From contig NZ_BOMH01000070.1 in assembly GCF_016862095.1 (NCBI RefSeq), positions 32,525 through 96,524 on the forward strand: DNA of 64,000 nt. The letters are read 5' to 3'. The notes under the pieces are model-generated. The model had not been told where the DNA came from and did not search any database. It worked only from the letters and a program-made list of their open reading frames with translations. This document shows, piece by piece, positions 16,401-24,452 of this stretch (within the stretch, counting starts at the first letter, position 1; each line of letters begins with the position of its first letter). The DNA is from Actinoplanes cyaneus (GTDB lineage Bacteria; Actinomycetota; Actinomycetes; Mycobacteriales; Micromonosporaceae). Position numbers and translations under genes: made by a program.

Positions 16401-17306
16401 GAACCGTGGGCGGCCGCCGATCAGGTCGTCGAGCAGCCGGTCCAGCTCGGGGCCGGAGCCGGCCACCAGCCGCAGCGGGCCGAGCGCGTCCCCACGCTCG
16501 GGGTGCAGGGCGTGCGGCAGCCACTTCACCCACTCCCACTCGGCGCGCCGCCGCGGCCCGGCACAGACCGCGATCAGCAGGTCGTCCGGCGGGTGGAAGA
16601 CGGCGAGCTGGGTGAGCACGGCCCGGACCAGGGCGCGGGCCGGCTCGTCGCCGCGCACGTGGACCCGGGCGAACCCGCGCAGCGACATCGCCACCGGCAG
16701 GTCGGGCACCACCGACCAGGCGTCCAGGAATCGCCGCAGCGAGCCCGCCGTCATCGGCTCCAGCTCGTGCAACGGCCGGGTGGGCGGCGGCAGCAGCGGG
16801 GTGGCCAGGGATTGCGGGCCGAGCCCGACTCGCACCACGCCGAAGTCGGGGTCGTCGGGCCGGCGTTCCCAGAGTCGATGGCTGGACACCGTGGACCACA
16901 GGCGGGACGGGTCGGGATGGCGATAGAGCAGGCCGGCGCGCTGACGCCGCACGGTCTGGCGGACCCGCCGCCGCAGGACGGCCAGGTGGCGCAGGTAGTC
17001 GCGGCGGGCGGCGGCCATCTCGGCGCGGCGCGGGCCGGTCGCCGAGCCGAACGAGGTGGCCAGCATGGCCAGCGAGGAGACCCCGAAGAGGCCACCGATC
17101 ACGTACGAGTACGCCCCGCCCCGTCCCTGGCCCATCATCATCGCCATCGCGACCGTCCCGCCCAGCATCGGCAGCACCATGAGCGCCTGCTGCCAGCGCC
17201 CGGCGGGCGGGGCGGGGGTCTCCGGCGGCGCCTCGACGGGCAGCTCCCCGAACGGGATCTCGGGCGCCGGTCGGCGCTCGGCCCGTCTGATCGCCACGGT
17301 GCCCAT
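13401..17306 (-). CDS. eccC: Type VII secretion ATPase EccC (FtsK/SpoIIIE family)
   Basis: EccC is the motor of type VII secretion and recognises Esx-type substrates. The 1301-residue protein has two N-terminal membrane helices (LMVLPMLGGTVAMAMMMG and YVIGGLFGVSSLAMLATSF) and three FtsK-like ATPase domains with Walker A motifs GATGSGKSE, GGTLSGKST and GDAECGKST. The first domain has the Walker B segment LFVIVDEFAELL. The length is that of a fused EccCa-EccCb. It is divergent from eccD and upstream of the mycosin gene. Confidence 0.95.
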   Translation of the reverse strand: MGTVAIRRAERRPAPEIPFGELPVEAPPETPAPPAGRWQQALMVLPMLGGTVAMAMMMGQGRGGAYSYVIGGLFGVSSLAMLATSFGSATGPRRAEMAAARRDYLRHLAVLRRRVRQTVRRQRAGLLYRHPDPSRLWSTVSSHRLWERRPDDPDFGVVRVGLGPQSLATPLLPPPTRPLHELEPMTAGSLRRFLDAWSVVPDLPVAMSLRGFARVHVRGDEPARALVRAVLTQLAVFHPPDDLLIAVCAGPRRRAEWEWVKWLPHALHPERGDALGPLRLVAGSGPELDRLLDDLIGGRPRFQAGAPGRSGPHVVIVRDGPGPLAGDDGLDGVTVLDLDTPPPRLLDRTTLALEAGPAGTLRTATMDVETEAGRADGLPATVAEAIARRLAPLRLAGASDPDGTPAPAETGFSDLLGIGDPESFRPVEGRRPRTGRERLRVPIGTTPEGLPVELDLKESAQDGMGPHGLLIGATGSGKSELLRTLVLALAATHSSEQLNFVLIDFKGGATFASMDRLPHTAALITNLNDELPLVDRMAEAIDGELIRRQELLRKAGNFAGLPDYERARAAGATLPPLPSLFVIVDEFAELLLHKPDFIEMFLQIGRLGRSLGVHLLLASQRLEEGRLRGLDTHLSYRIGLKTFNSMESRVVLGVPDAADLPGAPGHAYLKFGNGPLIRFRGAFVSGRVRRAVVPGRAAEMRVMAFTTRTVATQAALPVAAEPVQDGPTMLSVLVDRMAGQGPPAHRVWLPPLDTSAALDDLLGTPVVDRDRGLACANPALHGALQVPVALVDKPREQLRDVLWLQLGGAAGHVAVVGGTLSGKSTALRTLICGLALTHTPAEAQVYCLDFGGGSLGALRGLPHVGGVFGRLEAEGVRRTAGEMVTLLAERERTFAELGIASMAEFRRSGTGPDVFLVVDGWATVRADFEELEQVLTDLATRGLSYGIHLVAGASRWMDFRPAVRDLFGSRVELRLGDTSDSHVGRRAATAVPERQPGRGVIEHPVVTGQWLHLLTARPAVTSLGDTAALVKAVASAWSGAVAPRVRLLPATVAYRRIAAAGEGLRLPIGLAEADLEPVTVDFASDPHFLLLGDAECGKSTFLRTLAASVTGRFEPEQARIILVDYRRSLMDLPETGHRIGYGMQAQPTLDLMHSVAGYMEKRLPGPEVTAKDLRDRSWWTGPELFVLVDDYDLVAAGPVNPLTPLLEYLPQARDLGLHLVLTRRAGGAGRVLYEPVIQRLRELSAPGLVMSGSPEEGALISTVRPERMPPGRGRLITRREGIRLIQLALPESGPGTDSQCD

Positions 17307-17437
17307 CCGGCCGCCGCCTCTCCGTCGCGGAACGTGCCCCGGCGGTCACGGGGCATCACGACGCGCTCATGCTAGATACAGTCCTGTCGATCCCGCAGCA
17401 CCGAATCGTTCCCCTGTGGACAACCGGGAGGGGCCTG

Positions 17438-18820
17438 ATGAGCACCGGTCTGGCTCGAGTGACGATCAGCGCCCCGCAGCGCCGGGTGGATGTCGCGCTG
17501 CCCGAGCACGTGCCGCTCGCCGAGCTGCTGCCCGAGGTGCTCCGGCACGCCGGTGAGGATCTCGCCGACACCGGTGAGCGGCACGGTGGGTGGGTGCTGC
17601 GCCGGGCCGACGGGCTCGCCCTGGAGATCGGCAGCGGACTTCATCCACAGGGTGTGCGTGACGGTGAGGTGCTGCACCTGAGCCCGGCCCACGACGACTG
17701 GCCGGAGTGGGAGTTCGACGACGTGGTGGAAGCCGTCGCCGAGGGCGCCCGCCGGCGCGGCGGCCTCTGGACCCCGGCCGCGACCCGCACGACGACCCTG
17801 ATCGCGGCCGGCGCGGTCCTCACCCTGGGCCTGCTGGCGCTGCGCGGCGACACCTCGGGCTGGCCCGGTCTGGGCCTGGCCACGCTGCTCACCCTGGCCG
17901 CGACAACCACTTCCCGGGCGTACGGCGTGGCCGGCGCGGGCGTGGTGCTCGGCTGTTTCGCGATGCCCTACGCGTTCACCGGCGCGACCGCCCTGGTCAC
18001 CTCGTCCGGCGGCGACCGGATCAGCGGCCCGGGCCTGCTGGCGGGCTCGGTCGCGGTCCTCCTGGCAGCAACGCTCGGCGGGGCCGGGGTCGCGGCCGGT
18101 CCGCGGGTCTTCACGGCCGGCGCGACGATCGGCGTGCTGGGCGCCCTGACCGCGCTCACCGTGCTGGCCGCGGGCCCGGCGGCCGGCGCCGCGGCGCTGA
18201 TGGCGGCCCTGGTCTGCGGGATCTCGCTGCTCCCGGCGCTCGCCCTGCGGCTGGGCCGTACCCCGATGCCTCCGGCCACCCTGCCGGAGGAGATGCCGGA
18301 CGAGCCGGCCGGTACGGCCCTGGAGGCGCTGCGCCGGCGGCCGGACCGGGAGGTGGTCTTCGCCGCGGCCCGCCGGGCCGACGAGTTCCTGGCCGGCCTG
18401 CTGCTCGGCCACGCGCTGCTGGTGGCCGCCGCGGCGGTGGCGCTGGCGGTCGTGAGCACGCCGGCGGCGCGGATCCTGCTGGCGACCGCCGCGATCGCCC
18501 TGCTGCTGCGGTCCCGGCTGTTCCGCGCGCGCCGGCACCGGCTGCCGATGATCGCGGGCGGGCTGGCCGCTCTCGTCACGCTCGGCGCCGGCCTGCTCGC
18601 CGAGGCGCCGCCGAAGGTCCTGCCCGTGGTGACGCTGGGGTGCGTGCTGCTGGCGCTGGCCGTCGTGGCCGGTGGGACCATCTGGGCGCAGCGCCCGCCG
18701 GCGCCGTCCGTGAGCCGGGCCGCGGACGCACTGGACGTGCTGGCCACGGTGTCGGTGATCCCGGTGGCGTGCGCGGTGGCCGGCCTCTACCGCGCGGTCA
18801 GCGGTCTCGGCGTCGGATAG
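17438..18820 (+). CDS. eccD: Type VII secretion integral membrane protein EccD
   Basis: EccD forms the multi-helix membrane pore component of type VII secretion. The 460-residue protein begins with a ubiquitin-like YukD domain (about residues 5-85, ARVTISAPQRRVDVALPEH), then a linker and eleven predicted hydrophobic helices to the C-terminus, the typical layout. The ATG at 17438 follows GGGAGGGG by a normal distance; a frame opening at 17369 has no such support. It is divergent from eccC across about 130 bp. It is followed by a strong hairpin shared with the converging ppa gene. Confidence 0.9.
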   Translation: MSTGLARVTISAPQRRVDVALPEHVPLAELLPEVLRHAGEDLADTGERHGGWVLRRADGLALEIGSGLHPQGVRDGEVLHLSPAHDDWPEWEFDDVVEAVAEGARRRGGLWTPAATRTTTLIAAGAVLTLGLLALRGDTSGWPGLGLATLLTLAATTTSRAYGVAGAGVVLGCFAMPYAFTGATALVTSSGGDRISGPGLLAGSVAVLLAATLGGAGVAAGPRVFTAGATIGVLGALTALTVLAAGPAAGAAALMAALVCGISLLPALALRLGRTPMPPATLPEEMPDEPAGTALEALRRRPDREVVFAAARRADEFLAGLLLGHALLVAAAAVALAVVSTPAARILLATAAIALLLRSRLFRARRHRLPMIAGGLAALVTLGAGLLAEAPPKVLPVVTLGCVLLALAVVAGGTIWAQRPPAPSVSRAADALDVLATVSVIPVACAVAGLYRAVSGLGVG

Positions 18821-18824
18821 CCAT

Positions 18825-18866
18825 ACGACCGCACCTGCGAGGCGCGGGCCCCGCAGGTGCGGTCGT
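18825..18866. terminator. Bidirectional hairpin terminator between eccD and ppa
   Basis: A perfect 15-bp stem (18825-18839 with 18852-18866) encloses a 12-nt loop. It lies just after the eccD stop and 26 bp beyond the ppa stop on the other strand, so it can end both transcripts. Confidence 0.85.
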
Positions 18867-18892
18867 CAGCGGTATCAGGGGATACGAACGAT

Positions 18893-19399
18893 CTAGTGGT
18901 GCTCGCCTTCCTCGGCCTCGGCGTCCTCGGCGCGCTTGAACGAGGCGCGGATCTCCGCCTCGGCCTCGACCCGGCCGACCCAGGTCGCGCCCTCGACGGA
19001 CTTGCCGGGCTCCAGGTCCTTGTAGACCGTGAAGAAGTGCTGGATCTCCATCCGGTCGAACTCGCCCAGGTGGTGGATGTCCCGCAGGTGCTCCTGGCGC
19101 GGGTCCTCGAACGGCACGCAGAGGACCTTGTCGTCGCGGCCCTTCTCGTCGGTCATCCGGTACATCCCGATGGCACGGGAACGGACCAGACAACCGGGGA
19201 AGGTCGGCTCCTGGATCAGCACCAGAGCGTCCAGCGGGTCGCCGTCCTGGCCCAGGGTGCCCTCGATGAAGCCGTAGTCGGCGGGATACTGTGTCGCCGT
19301 GAAGAGGGTCCGGTCCAGCCGGATGCGACCGGTCTTGTGGTCCACCTCGTACTTGTTGCGCTGCCCCTTGGGGATCTCAACCAGAACGTCGAAATCCAT
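18893..19399 (-). CDS. ppa: Inorganic pyrophosphatase
   Basis: The enzyme hydrolyses pyrophosphate to phosphate and so drives biosynthetic reactions. The 168-residue protein is a family I soluble pyrophosphatase, with the metal-binding motif DGDPLDALV and the active-site segments PKGQRNKYEVD, PADYGFIEGT and KDLEPGK. Its C-terminus is acidic and ends EEGEHH, as in mycobacterial homologues. The ATG at 19399 is preceded by GGGGAG at normal spacing; the longer frame from 19492 has no such signal. It is divergent from the dacB-like gene, as in mycobacteria. Confidence 0.96.
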   Translation of the reverse strand: MDFDVLVEIPKGQRNKYEVDHKTGRIRLDRTLFTATQYPADYGFIEGTLGQDGDPLDALVLIQEPTFPGCLVRSRAIGMYRMTDEKGRDDKVLCVPFEDPRQEHLRDIHHLGEFDRMEIQHFFTVYKDLEPGKSVEGATWVGRVEAEAEIRASFKRAEDAEAEEGEHH

Positions 19400-19551
19400 T
19401 ATCCGCTCCCCTTGTGATTGCCCGCTTGATGTGACCGGGCCGCCGGGCGGGAAGCGGGGGAATGGAAGCAGGCCCGCAGGATCCGCGCGCAACGGTGTGC
19501 CGGATGTCGCTAGTCTCCCCTAAGTCTGACGCCACAGGCGAGGAGGGGCGT

Positions 19552-21408
19552 GTGACGAGGCAAGATTCACAGAACAGTCCGGAGTGCAACGGCGTGTCCA
19601 GCGGGACGAATCACCCGGATGCCGGTAGAGGGCAGTCCGGTTGGCCCGGTGTGCCCGGATCTGCGCCTCAGTCGCAGGCCAGCCCCTATCCGCCGAGCGC
19701 CCCGCCACCGCCGCCGGACTCCCGGACGACGGCGCCGATCGCGCCGGCCGGTGGATATCCGCCGAGCGCCCCGCCACCGCCCCAGCCGGTGCCGGCCCCG
19801 ATCCCGGGCGGCTCACCCGCGTACGGGAAAGCCTCTGTTCCTCTGAACACCGCGCGCCCGGCGGTGCCCCCGCCCGTCGGCGGAGCCCGGCCACCCGCCA
19901 CGCCGGAGCCCGAGGCCGCCTCGGAGACTGCTTCCGGCAGCGGCCCGGCCGGGTCCGGGTCGGGGTTCTTCGCCAACCCGAAGGCCGCCGCCGCCGTCCT
20001 CGCCGTGGTGGTCCTGGTCGCCGTGGCCGTCGTGGGCCTGGTCGAGAAGCCCGGCCCGATCGCCGGCTGGTTCGGCGACTCCTCCACGCCGACCCCGATC
20101 GCGACCACGCCCGAGCCGACGCCCACCCCGGTGCTCGCCGCGGCGACCTCGCAGGGCCGGGCGCCGACCGCCGATGCCGTCAAGAAGGCGCTGGATCCGC
20201 TGGTCAAGTCGTCCGCGCTGGGCTCGACCGTGCACGTCTCGGTGCTGGACGTGGCCGCCGCGCAGGTCCTCTACGCGCAGAACGCGGACATCCCGACCAC
20301 GCCAGCCTCGACCACCAAGATCCTCACCGCGGTGACCGCGCTGGCCGCGCGCGGCCCGGCCTATCGCCTGGCGACCCGCGCGGTGGCCGGCGAGACGGCG
20401 GGCGAGGTGGTGATCATCGGGGGCGGTGACCCGACGCTGTCGGCCGACGCGAAAGGGCAGTTCCCCGGCGCGGCCCGGCTCGACCTGCTAGCCCAGCAGG
20501 TGAAGAAGGCGATGGGCGGCACCCCGATCACCCGGGTGACGGTGGACGCCTCGCTGTTCAAGGGGCCGGAGACGGCGACCGGCTGGTCCTCCGACGACAT
20601 CTCGCCGGGCGGTCAGGTGGCCCGGATCCAGGCGCTGATGACGAACGCCGGCCGGATCAAGCCGGTGCACAACGAGTTCGGCGGCGACCCGCGGTTCAGC
20701 GACCCGGCGCTCGCCGCGGGCAAGACGTTCGCCAAGCAGCTCGGCGTCGCCGCGTCGAAGGTCGCCAAGGGGACGGCCCCGGCGTCCGCCGCAGCCTCCG
20801 CGCCGGCCTCCGCCGCGGCCGCCGGCGTGACCCCCGGCCAGGAACTGGGCAAAGTCGAGTCGCCGCCGCTGGTGCAGGTCCTCGACTGGATGCTCCAGCA
20901 GAGCGACAACACCATCGCCGAGACGATGGCCCGGCAGGTGGCGCTGGCCGCCGGCGCCGAGCCCAGCTTCGACGGCGCCTCCGAGGCGATGATCAAGAAG
21001 CTGAAGGAGCTGGGCCTGCCCGGCGACGAGGCGGACCTCTACGACGGCAGCGGCCTCTCCCGGCACAACGGCATCAGTCCGACCCTGCTGGTGCAGACGC
21101 TGGCCCTGGCGGCCGGCGGCACCAAGCCGGAGCTGTCCGCCATGTTCAACGGCCTGCCGGTGGCCGGCTGGTCCGGCACCCTGCGGACCAGGTTCGCCAC
21201 GCCCAGCCCGAACCAGGCGGCGCAGGGCATCGTGCGCGCCAAGACGGGCACCCTCAGCGGCGTGAACACGCTGGCCGGCGTGCTGATCACCAGGGACGGG
21301 CGGGTTCTCGCCTTCGCGATCATGGCGAGCGCCACCTCGGACGCGACCACCGCCAAGGCCGCCCTCGACAAGGTCGCCGCCAAGCTGGTGGCCTGCGGCT
21401 GTTCCTAG
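19552..21408 (+). CDS. dacB: D-alanyl-D-alanine carboxypeptidase/endopeptidase, PBP4 (S13) family
   Basis: Class C penicillin-binding proteins trim peptidoglycan peptides. The 618-residue protein has a Pro-rich cytosolic N-terminus (about 130 residues with two YPPSAPPPP segments), one membrane helix (AAAVLAVVVLVAVAVVGLV) and an extracellular S13 domain. The three active-site motifs are present: STTK in TPASTTKILTAVTAL, SDN in QQSDNTIAETMA, and KTG in RAKTGTLSGVNTL. An Ala/Ser-rich insert (about residues 405-425) interrupts the domain. The GTG at 19552 follows GAGGAGGGG. It is divergent from ppa. Confidence 0.92.
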   Translation: MTRQDSQNSPECNGVSSGTNHPDAGRGQSGWPGVPGSAPQSQASPYPPSAPPPPPDSRTTAPIAPAGGYPPSAPPPPQPVPAPIPGGSPAYGKASVPLNTARPAVPPPVGGARPPATPEPEAASETASGSGPAGSGSGFFANPKAAAAVLAVVVLVAVAVVGLVEKPGPIAGWFGDSSTPTPIATTPEPTPTPVLAAATSQGRAPTADAVKKALDPLVKSSALGSTVHVSVLDVAAAQVLYAQNADIPTTPASTTKILTAVTALAARGPAYRLATRAVAGETAGEVVIIGGGDPTLSADAKGQFPGAARLDLLAQQVKKAMGGTPITRVTVDASLFKGPETATGWSSDDISPGGQVARIQALMTNAGRIKPVHNEFGGDPRFSDPALAAGKTFAKQLGVAASKVAKGTAPASAAASAPASAAAAGVTPGQELGKVESPPLVQVLDWMLQQSDNTIAETMARQVALAAGAEPSFDGASEAMIKKLKELGLPGDEADLYDGSGLSRHNGISPTLLVQTLALAAGGTKPELSAMFNGLPVAGWSGTLRTRFATPSPNQAAQGIVRAKTGTLSGVNTLAGVLITRDGRVLAFAIMASATSDATTAKAALDKVAAKLVACGCS

Positions 21409-21482
21409 AACCCGGGTATCGACGTCCGGCCGGGATACCCCGTCTAAGGGTTTCACCGGAGTGCGCTGTGGAGCCGCGCGGG

Positions 21483-21488
21483 TACTGT
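21483..21488 (+). promoter_or_regulatory. Candidate -10 element of the DUF2342-type gene
   Basis: TACTGT lies 7 nt before the ATG at 21496 with no ribosome binding site, a leaderless-type arrangement. Confidence 0.4.
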
Positions 21489-21495
21489 CGGCTGC

Positions 21496-22554
21496 ATGGC
21501 GCAGTTCGTTGACTGGGATCTGGCCGCCGCGACCGCTGGCGCGCTTTCCAAATCAGGTCCAGCGGTTTCCTACGACGAGGCCGCTCAGGTGGTGTCCGAG
21601 CTGCGGGAGCTGACCGAGGTCGCGGCCGGCCACGTGGCGGAGTACACGGGGCTCAGCTCGCAGACCGTGGTCCCCCCGGTTCGCGTGGTCGACCGGCGGG
21701 ACTGGGCGAAGGTGAACATCGCCGGCCTGCAACAGGTGATCAACCCGCTGGTCACCAAGCTCTCCGGGGACAAGCAGCCGGGCGCGTTCGCCGAGGCGAT
21801 CGGCTCCAGGGTCACCGGCGTCCAGGCCGGGACGATCCTGGCCTACCTCTCCGGCCGCGTCCTGGGGCAGTATGAGGTGTTTTCCGGCGATCCCGGCCAG
21901 CTGCTGCTGAACGCGCCGAACATCGTCGAGGTCGAGCGCAAGATCGGCGCCGATCCGCGGGACTTCCGGCTCTGGGTCTGCCTGCACGAGGTCACCCACC
22001 GCACCCAGTTCACCGCGGTCCCCTGGATGCGGGGTTACTTCCTCGGTCAGGTGCAGGCCTTCGTCGACGCCTCGCAGGGCGGCGAGCACATGCTGGAGCG
22101 CCTGCGCCGCGGCGTGGCGACGGTCTCGGACGCGTTGCGCGACCCGGAGAGCCGCGCCTCGGTGCTCGACATCGTGCAGACCCCTGGGCAGAAAGCCGTG
22201 CTGGACCGGCTGACCGCACTGATGACGCTGCTGGAGGGGCACGCCGAGTTCGTGATGGACGGCGTCGGCCCCGAGGTGATCCCGTCCGTCGAGTCGATCC
22301 GCACCAAGTTCAACCGCCGGCGCGAGGGCGGCAACCCGCTGGAGAAGACGGTGCGCCGCCTGCTCGGCATCGAGGTCAAGATGCGGCAGTACGCGGAGGG
22401 CCACAAGTTCGTGCACGGCGTGGTCGAGCGGGTGGGGATGGACGGCTTCAACAAGATCTTCGAGTCCCCGCTGACCCTGCCCTGGCTGGAGGAGCTCGGC
22501 GATCCGGATGCCTGGGTGGCGCGGGTGCACGACGCGCGCCCGGCGCTCGACTGA
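21496..22554 (+). CDS. DUF2342-type zinc-dependent metalloprotease-like protein
   Basis: The 352-residue protein has a zincin-like motif HEVTH in LWVCLHEVTHRTQF, and fits the actinobacterial DUF2342 family, sometimes named coenzyme F420 biosynthesis-associated. The start MAQFVDWDLAAATAG and the region around GRVLGQYEVF are typical. There is no signal peptide, so it should be cytosolic. Its biochemical role is not established. It lies 2 bp upstream of tilS; the order dacB, this gene, tilS, hpt matches mycobacteria, so it belongs to a conserved housekeeping block. Confidence 0.88.
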   Translation: MAQFVDWDLAAATAGALSKSGPAVSYDEAAQVVSELRELTEVAAGHVAEYTGLSSQTVVPPVRVVDRRDWAKVNIAGLQQVINPLVTKLSGDKQPGAFAEAIGSRVTGVQAGTILAYLSGRVLGQYEVFSGDPGQLLLNAPNIVEVERKIGADPRDFRLWVCLHEVTHRTQFTAVPWMRGYFLGQVQAFVDASQGGEHMLERLRRGVATVSDALRDPESRASVLDIVQTPGQKAVLDRLTALMTLLEGHAEFVMDGVGPEVIPSVESIRTKFNRRREGGNPLEKTVRRLLGIEVKMRQYAEGHKFVHGVVERVGMDGFNKIFESPLTLPWLEELGDPDAWVARVHDARPALD

Positions 22555-22556
22555 CC

Positions 22557-23531
22557 GTGGCCCGGATCCCGGCGCCGGTCGCCGCGGTCCGCACCGCGGT
22601 CCGCCGAGGTCTGGCGGACCTGCCATCCGGCGCGCTGGTGCTGGTCGCCTGCTCGGGCGGCGCCGATTCGCTGTCGCTCGCCGCGGCGGCGAGGTTCGTG
22701 GCGGGCCGGGTCGGTCTGGTCACCGTGGACCACGGCCTCCAGGAGGGCTCGGACCGCCGGGCACGATCGGTTGCCGCCTGGGCGCGAGATGCCGACTTCG
22801 ATCCGGTACGTGTGTCGACCGTCACCGTCGCGGGTCTGCCCGGTGGCCCGGAAGCGGCCGCGCGGACCGCCCGCTACACCGCCCTGGAGACTGCCGCGGC
22901 CGAGCTCGGGGCGGCCGCCGTGCTGCTCGGGCACACGCGCGACGACCAGGCCGAGACGGTGCTGCTGGCGCTGGCCCGGGGCGCCGGCCCCCGTGGCCTG
23001 GCCGGGATGCCGCAGCGCCGCGGGGTGTTCCGCCGCCCGTTGCTCGAGGTGGCCCGTGCCGACACCCGGAAGGCGTGCGCCGCGCTGGGCCTCGCCCCCT
23101 GGGAGGACCCGCACAACACCGATCCGGCGTATGCACGGTCGCGTGTCCGTGCCACCGCCCTGCCCACCCTCGTCACCGAGCTGGGCGCGGCCGTGGTCGG
23201 CAACCTGGCCCGGACGGCGGCGCTGCTCGCGGCCGACAACGAGGCGCTGGACGAGTTGGCGGCCGAGGCGCTGGAGCGGGCCAGGTCCGGCGACGGCCTG
23301 TCCGTGGCGGCGCTGGCCGGGCTGCCGTCCGCGATCCGCGGCCGGGTGCTGCACCGGTGGGCACGGGAACTGGGTGCGCCCGGCGGCGCGCTGGCGTTCG
23401 GGCACGTGATGTCCCTGGACGCCCTGGTCACCGACTGGCACGGGCAGGGCGAGGCCTGCCTGCCCGGCGGGATCGCCGTCGCGAGGCGGCACAGTGACCT
23501 CGTTCGGGTGGTTCCGGCCCCTGTCAAGTGA
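22557..23531 (+). CDS. tilS: tRNA(Ile)-lysidine synthase
   Basis: TilS converts the wobble cytidine of the AUA-reading tRNA(Ile) to lysidine using ATP and lysine, which is essential for AUA decoding. The 324-residue protein has the PP-loop CSGGADSLSLAAAA near residue 33 and the segment GHTRDDQAETVLLALARG. It is shorter than the E. coli enzyme and lacks much of the C-terminal domain, as is usual in actinobacteria. The GTG start is 2 bp after the preceding stop, so translation is probably coupled. Confidence 0.93.
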   Translation: MARIPAPVAAVRTAVRRGLADLPSGALVLVACSGGADSLSLAAAARFVAGRVGLVTVDHGLQEGSDRRARSVAAWARDADFDPVRVSTVTVAGLPGGPEAAARTARYTALETAAAELGAAAVLLGHTRDDQAETVLLALARGAGPRGLAGMPQRRGVFRRPLLEVARADTRKACAALGLAPWEDPHNTDPAYARSRVRATALPTLVTELGAAVVGNLARTAALLAADNEALDELAAEALERARSGDGLSVAALAGLPSAIRGRVLHRWARELGAPGGALAFGHVMSLDALVTDWHGQGEACLPGGIAVARRHSDLVRVVPAPVK

Positions 23532-23596
23532 GCGATGGGCAACGTAATTCGGCCCCGTTTCGCGAACGGTAACCTCCATGCGGCAGGCTTAGGGCC

Positions 23597-24172
23597 ATGG
23601 CAGATGGTTCTTGGTACGACGCCGACATCGACCACGTGATCATCTCGGAGGAGCAGATCCGCGAGAAGATCGACGAGCTGGCGAAACAGGTCTCCGCGGA
23701 CCATGCCGATGCCGCCGACGGCATCCTTCTCGTGTGCGTGCTCAAGGGCGCGGTCATGTTCATGGCCGACTTCGCCCGCTCGCTGGGCCGCCAGGGTCCG
23801 TCCACCGAGATGGAGTTCATGGCGGTCTCCTCCTACGGGCAGGGGACGACCTCGTCGGGCGTGGTGCGCATCCTGAAGGACCTGGACCGGGACATCGCCG
23901 GCCGCCACGTGCTGGTGGTCGAGGACATCGTGGACTCCGGGCTGACCCTGTCCTGGCTGATGAAGTACCTGGAGTCGCGTCAGCCGGCCAGCGTCGAGGT
24001 GGTCGCGCTGTTCCGCAAGCCGGACGCGGTGAAGGTGCAGGTTCCGGTGAAGTATGTGGGCTTCGACATCCCCAACGAGTTCGTGGTCGGTTACGGACTG
24101 GACTTCGCGGAGCGCTACCGCGAGTTGCCGTACGTGGGAGTTCTGCGGCCCGAGGTCTACGCCCGTAGCTGA
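23597..24172 (+). CDS. hpt: Hypoxanthine phosphoribosyltransferase
   Basis: The enzyme salvages hypoxanthine and guanine to IMP and GMP using PRPP. The 191-residue protein has the PRPP-binding loop LVVEDIVDSGLTL, the segment VCVLKGAVMFMADF and the flexible-loop region SSYGQGTTSSG. It follows tilS by 65 bp on the same strand and precedes ftsH, an order conserved in actinobacteria. The GTG-rich context does not change the ATG call at 23597. Confidence 0.95.
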   Translation: MADGSWYDADIDHVIISEEQIREKIDELAKQVSADHADAADGILLVCVLKGAVMFMADFARSLGRQGPSTEMEFMAVSSYGQGTTSSGVVRILKDLDRDIAGRHVLVVEDIVDSGLTLSWLMKYLESRQPASVEVVALFRKPDAVKVQVPVKYVGFDIPNEFVVGYGLDFAERYRELPYVGVLRPEVYARS

Positions 24173-24182
24173 ACCGCTTTCT

Positions 24183-24236
24183 CAGCGTGTTCTCAGTAAT
24201 GGTGGATATCGCCCGTTTTATTGCTGAAACACGCTG
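24183..24236. terminator. Candidate stem-loop after hpt
   Basis: CAGCGTGTTCTCAG at 24183-24196 pairs with CTGAAACACGCTG at 24224-24236, with one bulged base and a 27-nt loop. It starts 11 bp after the hpt stop, inside a 280 bp gap before ftsH. Otherwise this gap contains no recognised element; a 76-codon frame at 24187-24417 looks spurious. Confidence 0.4.
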
Positions 24237-24452
24237 GATTGCGGGGGGTTACGTGGAGTTCGCCCTACCGCCTCACGGGTTCGCGATGCGTGCCTACGGT
24301 GTACGGTCGAGTGACCGATGGCGTGGTGTCACGAGCGCCGGAGGGGCCGGGACGCGATTCGCCGCCACCAAGCGGGGGAAATTGATCCCGGCGGCCGCCG
24401 GTGGGCGGCGACGTTGAGGTGACCAGGACGCCGATCAGGAGGGTCCGGGCGC

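Noticed and set aside
14463..17375. 970-codon plus-strand open frame opposite eccC
   Set aside because: It is the antisense shadow of the eccC gene. High GC in the third codon position leaves long open frames on the opposite strand; it is Gln/Arg/His-rich, has no ribosome binding site and matches no family.
17415..17423. Single DnaA-box-like TGTGGACAA upstream of eccD
   Set aside because: An isolated nine-base match can occur by chance in 64 kb; unlike the clusters near 53.2 and 62.2 kb it has no neighbour.
24187..24417. 76-codon frame between hpt and ftsH
   Set aside because: No ribosome binding site, ends in a Gly/Arg-rich run, and overlaps a stem-loop; more likely non-coding leader of ftsH.
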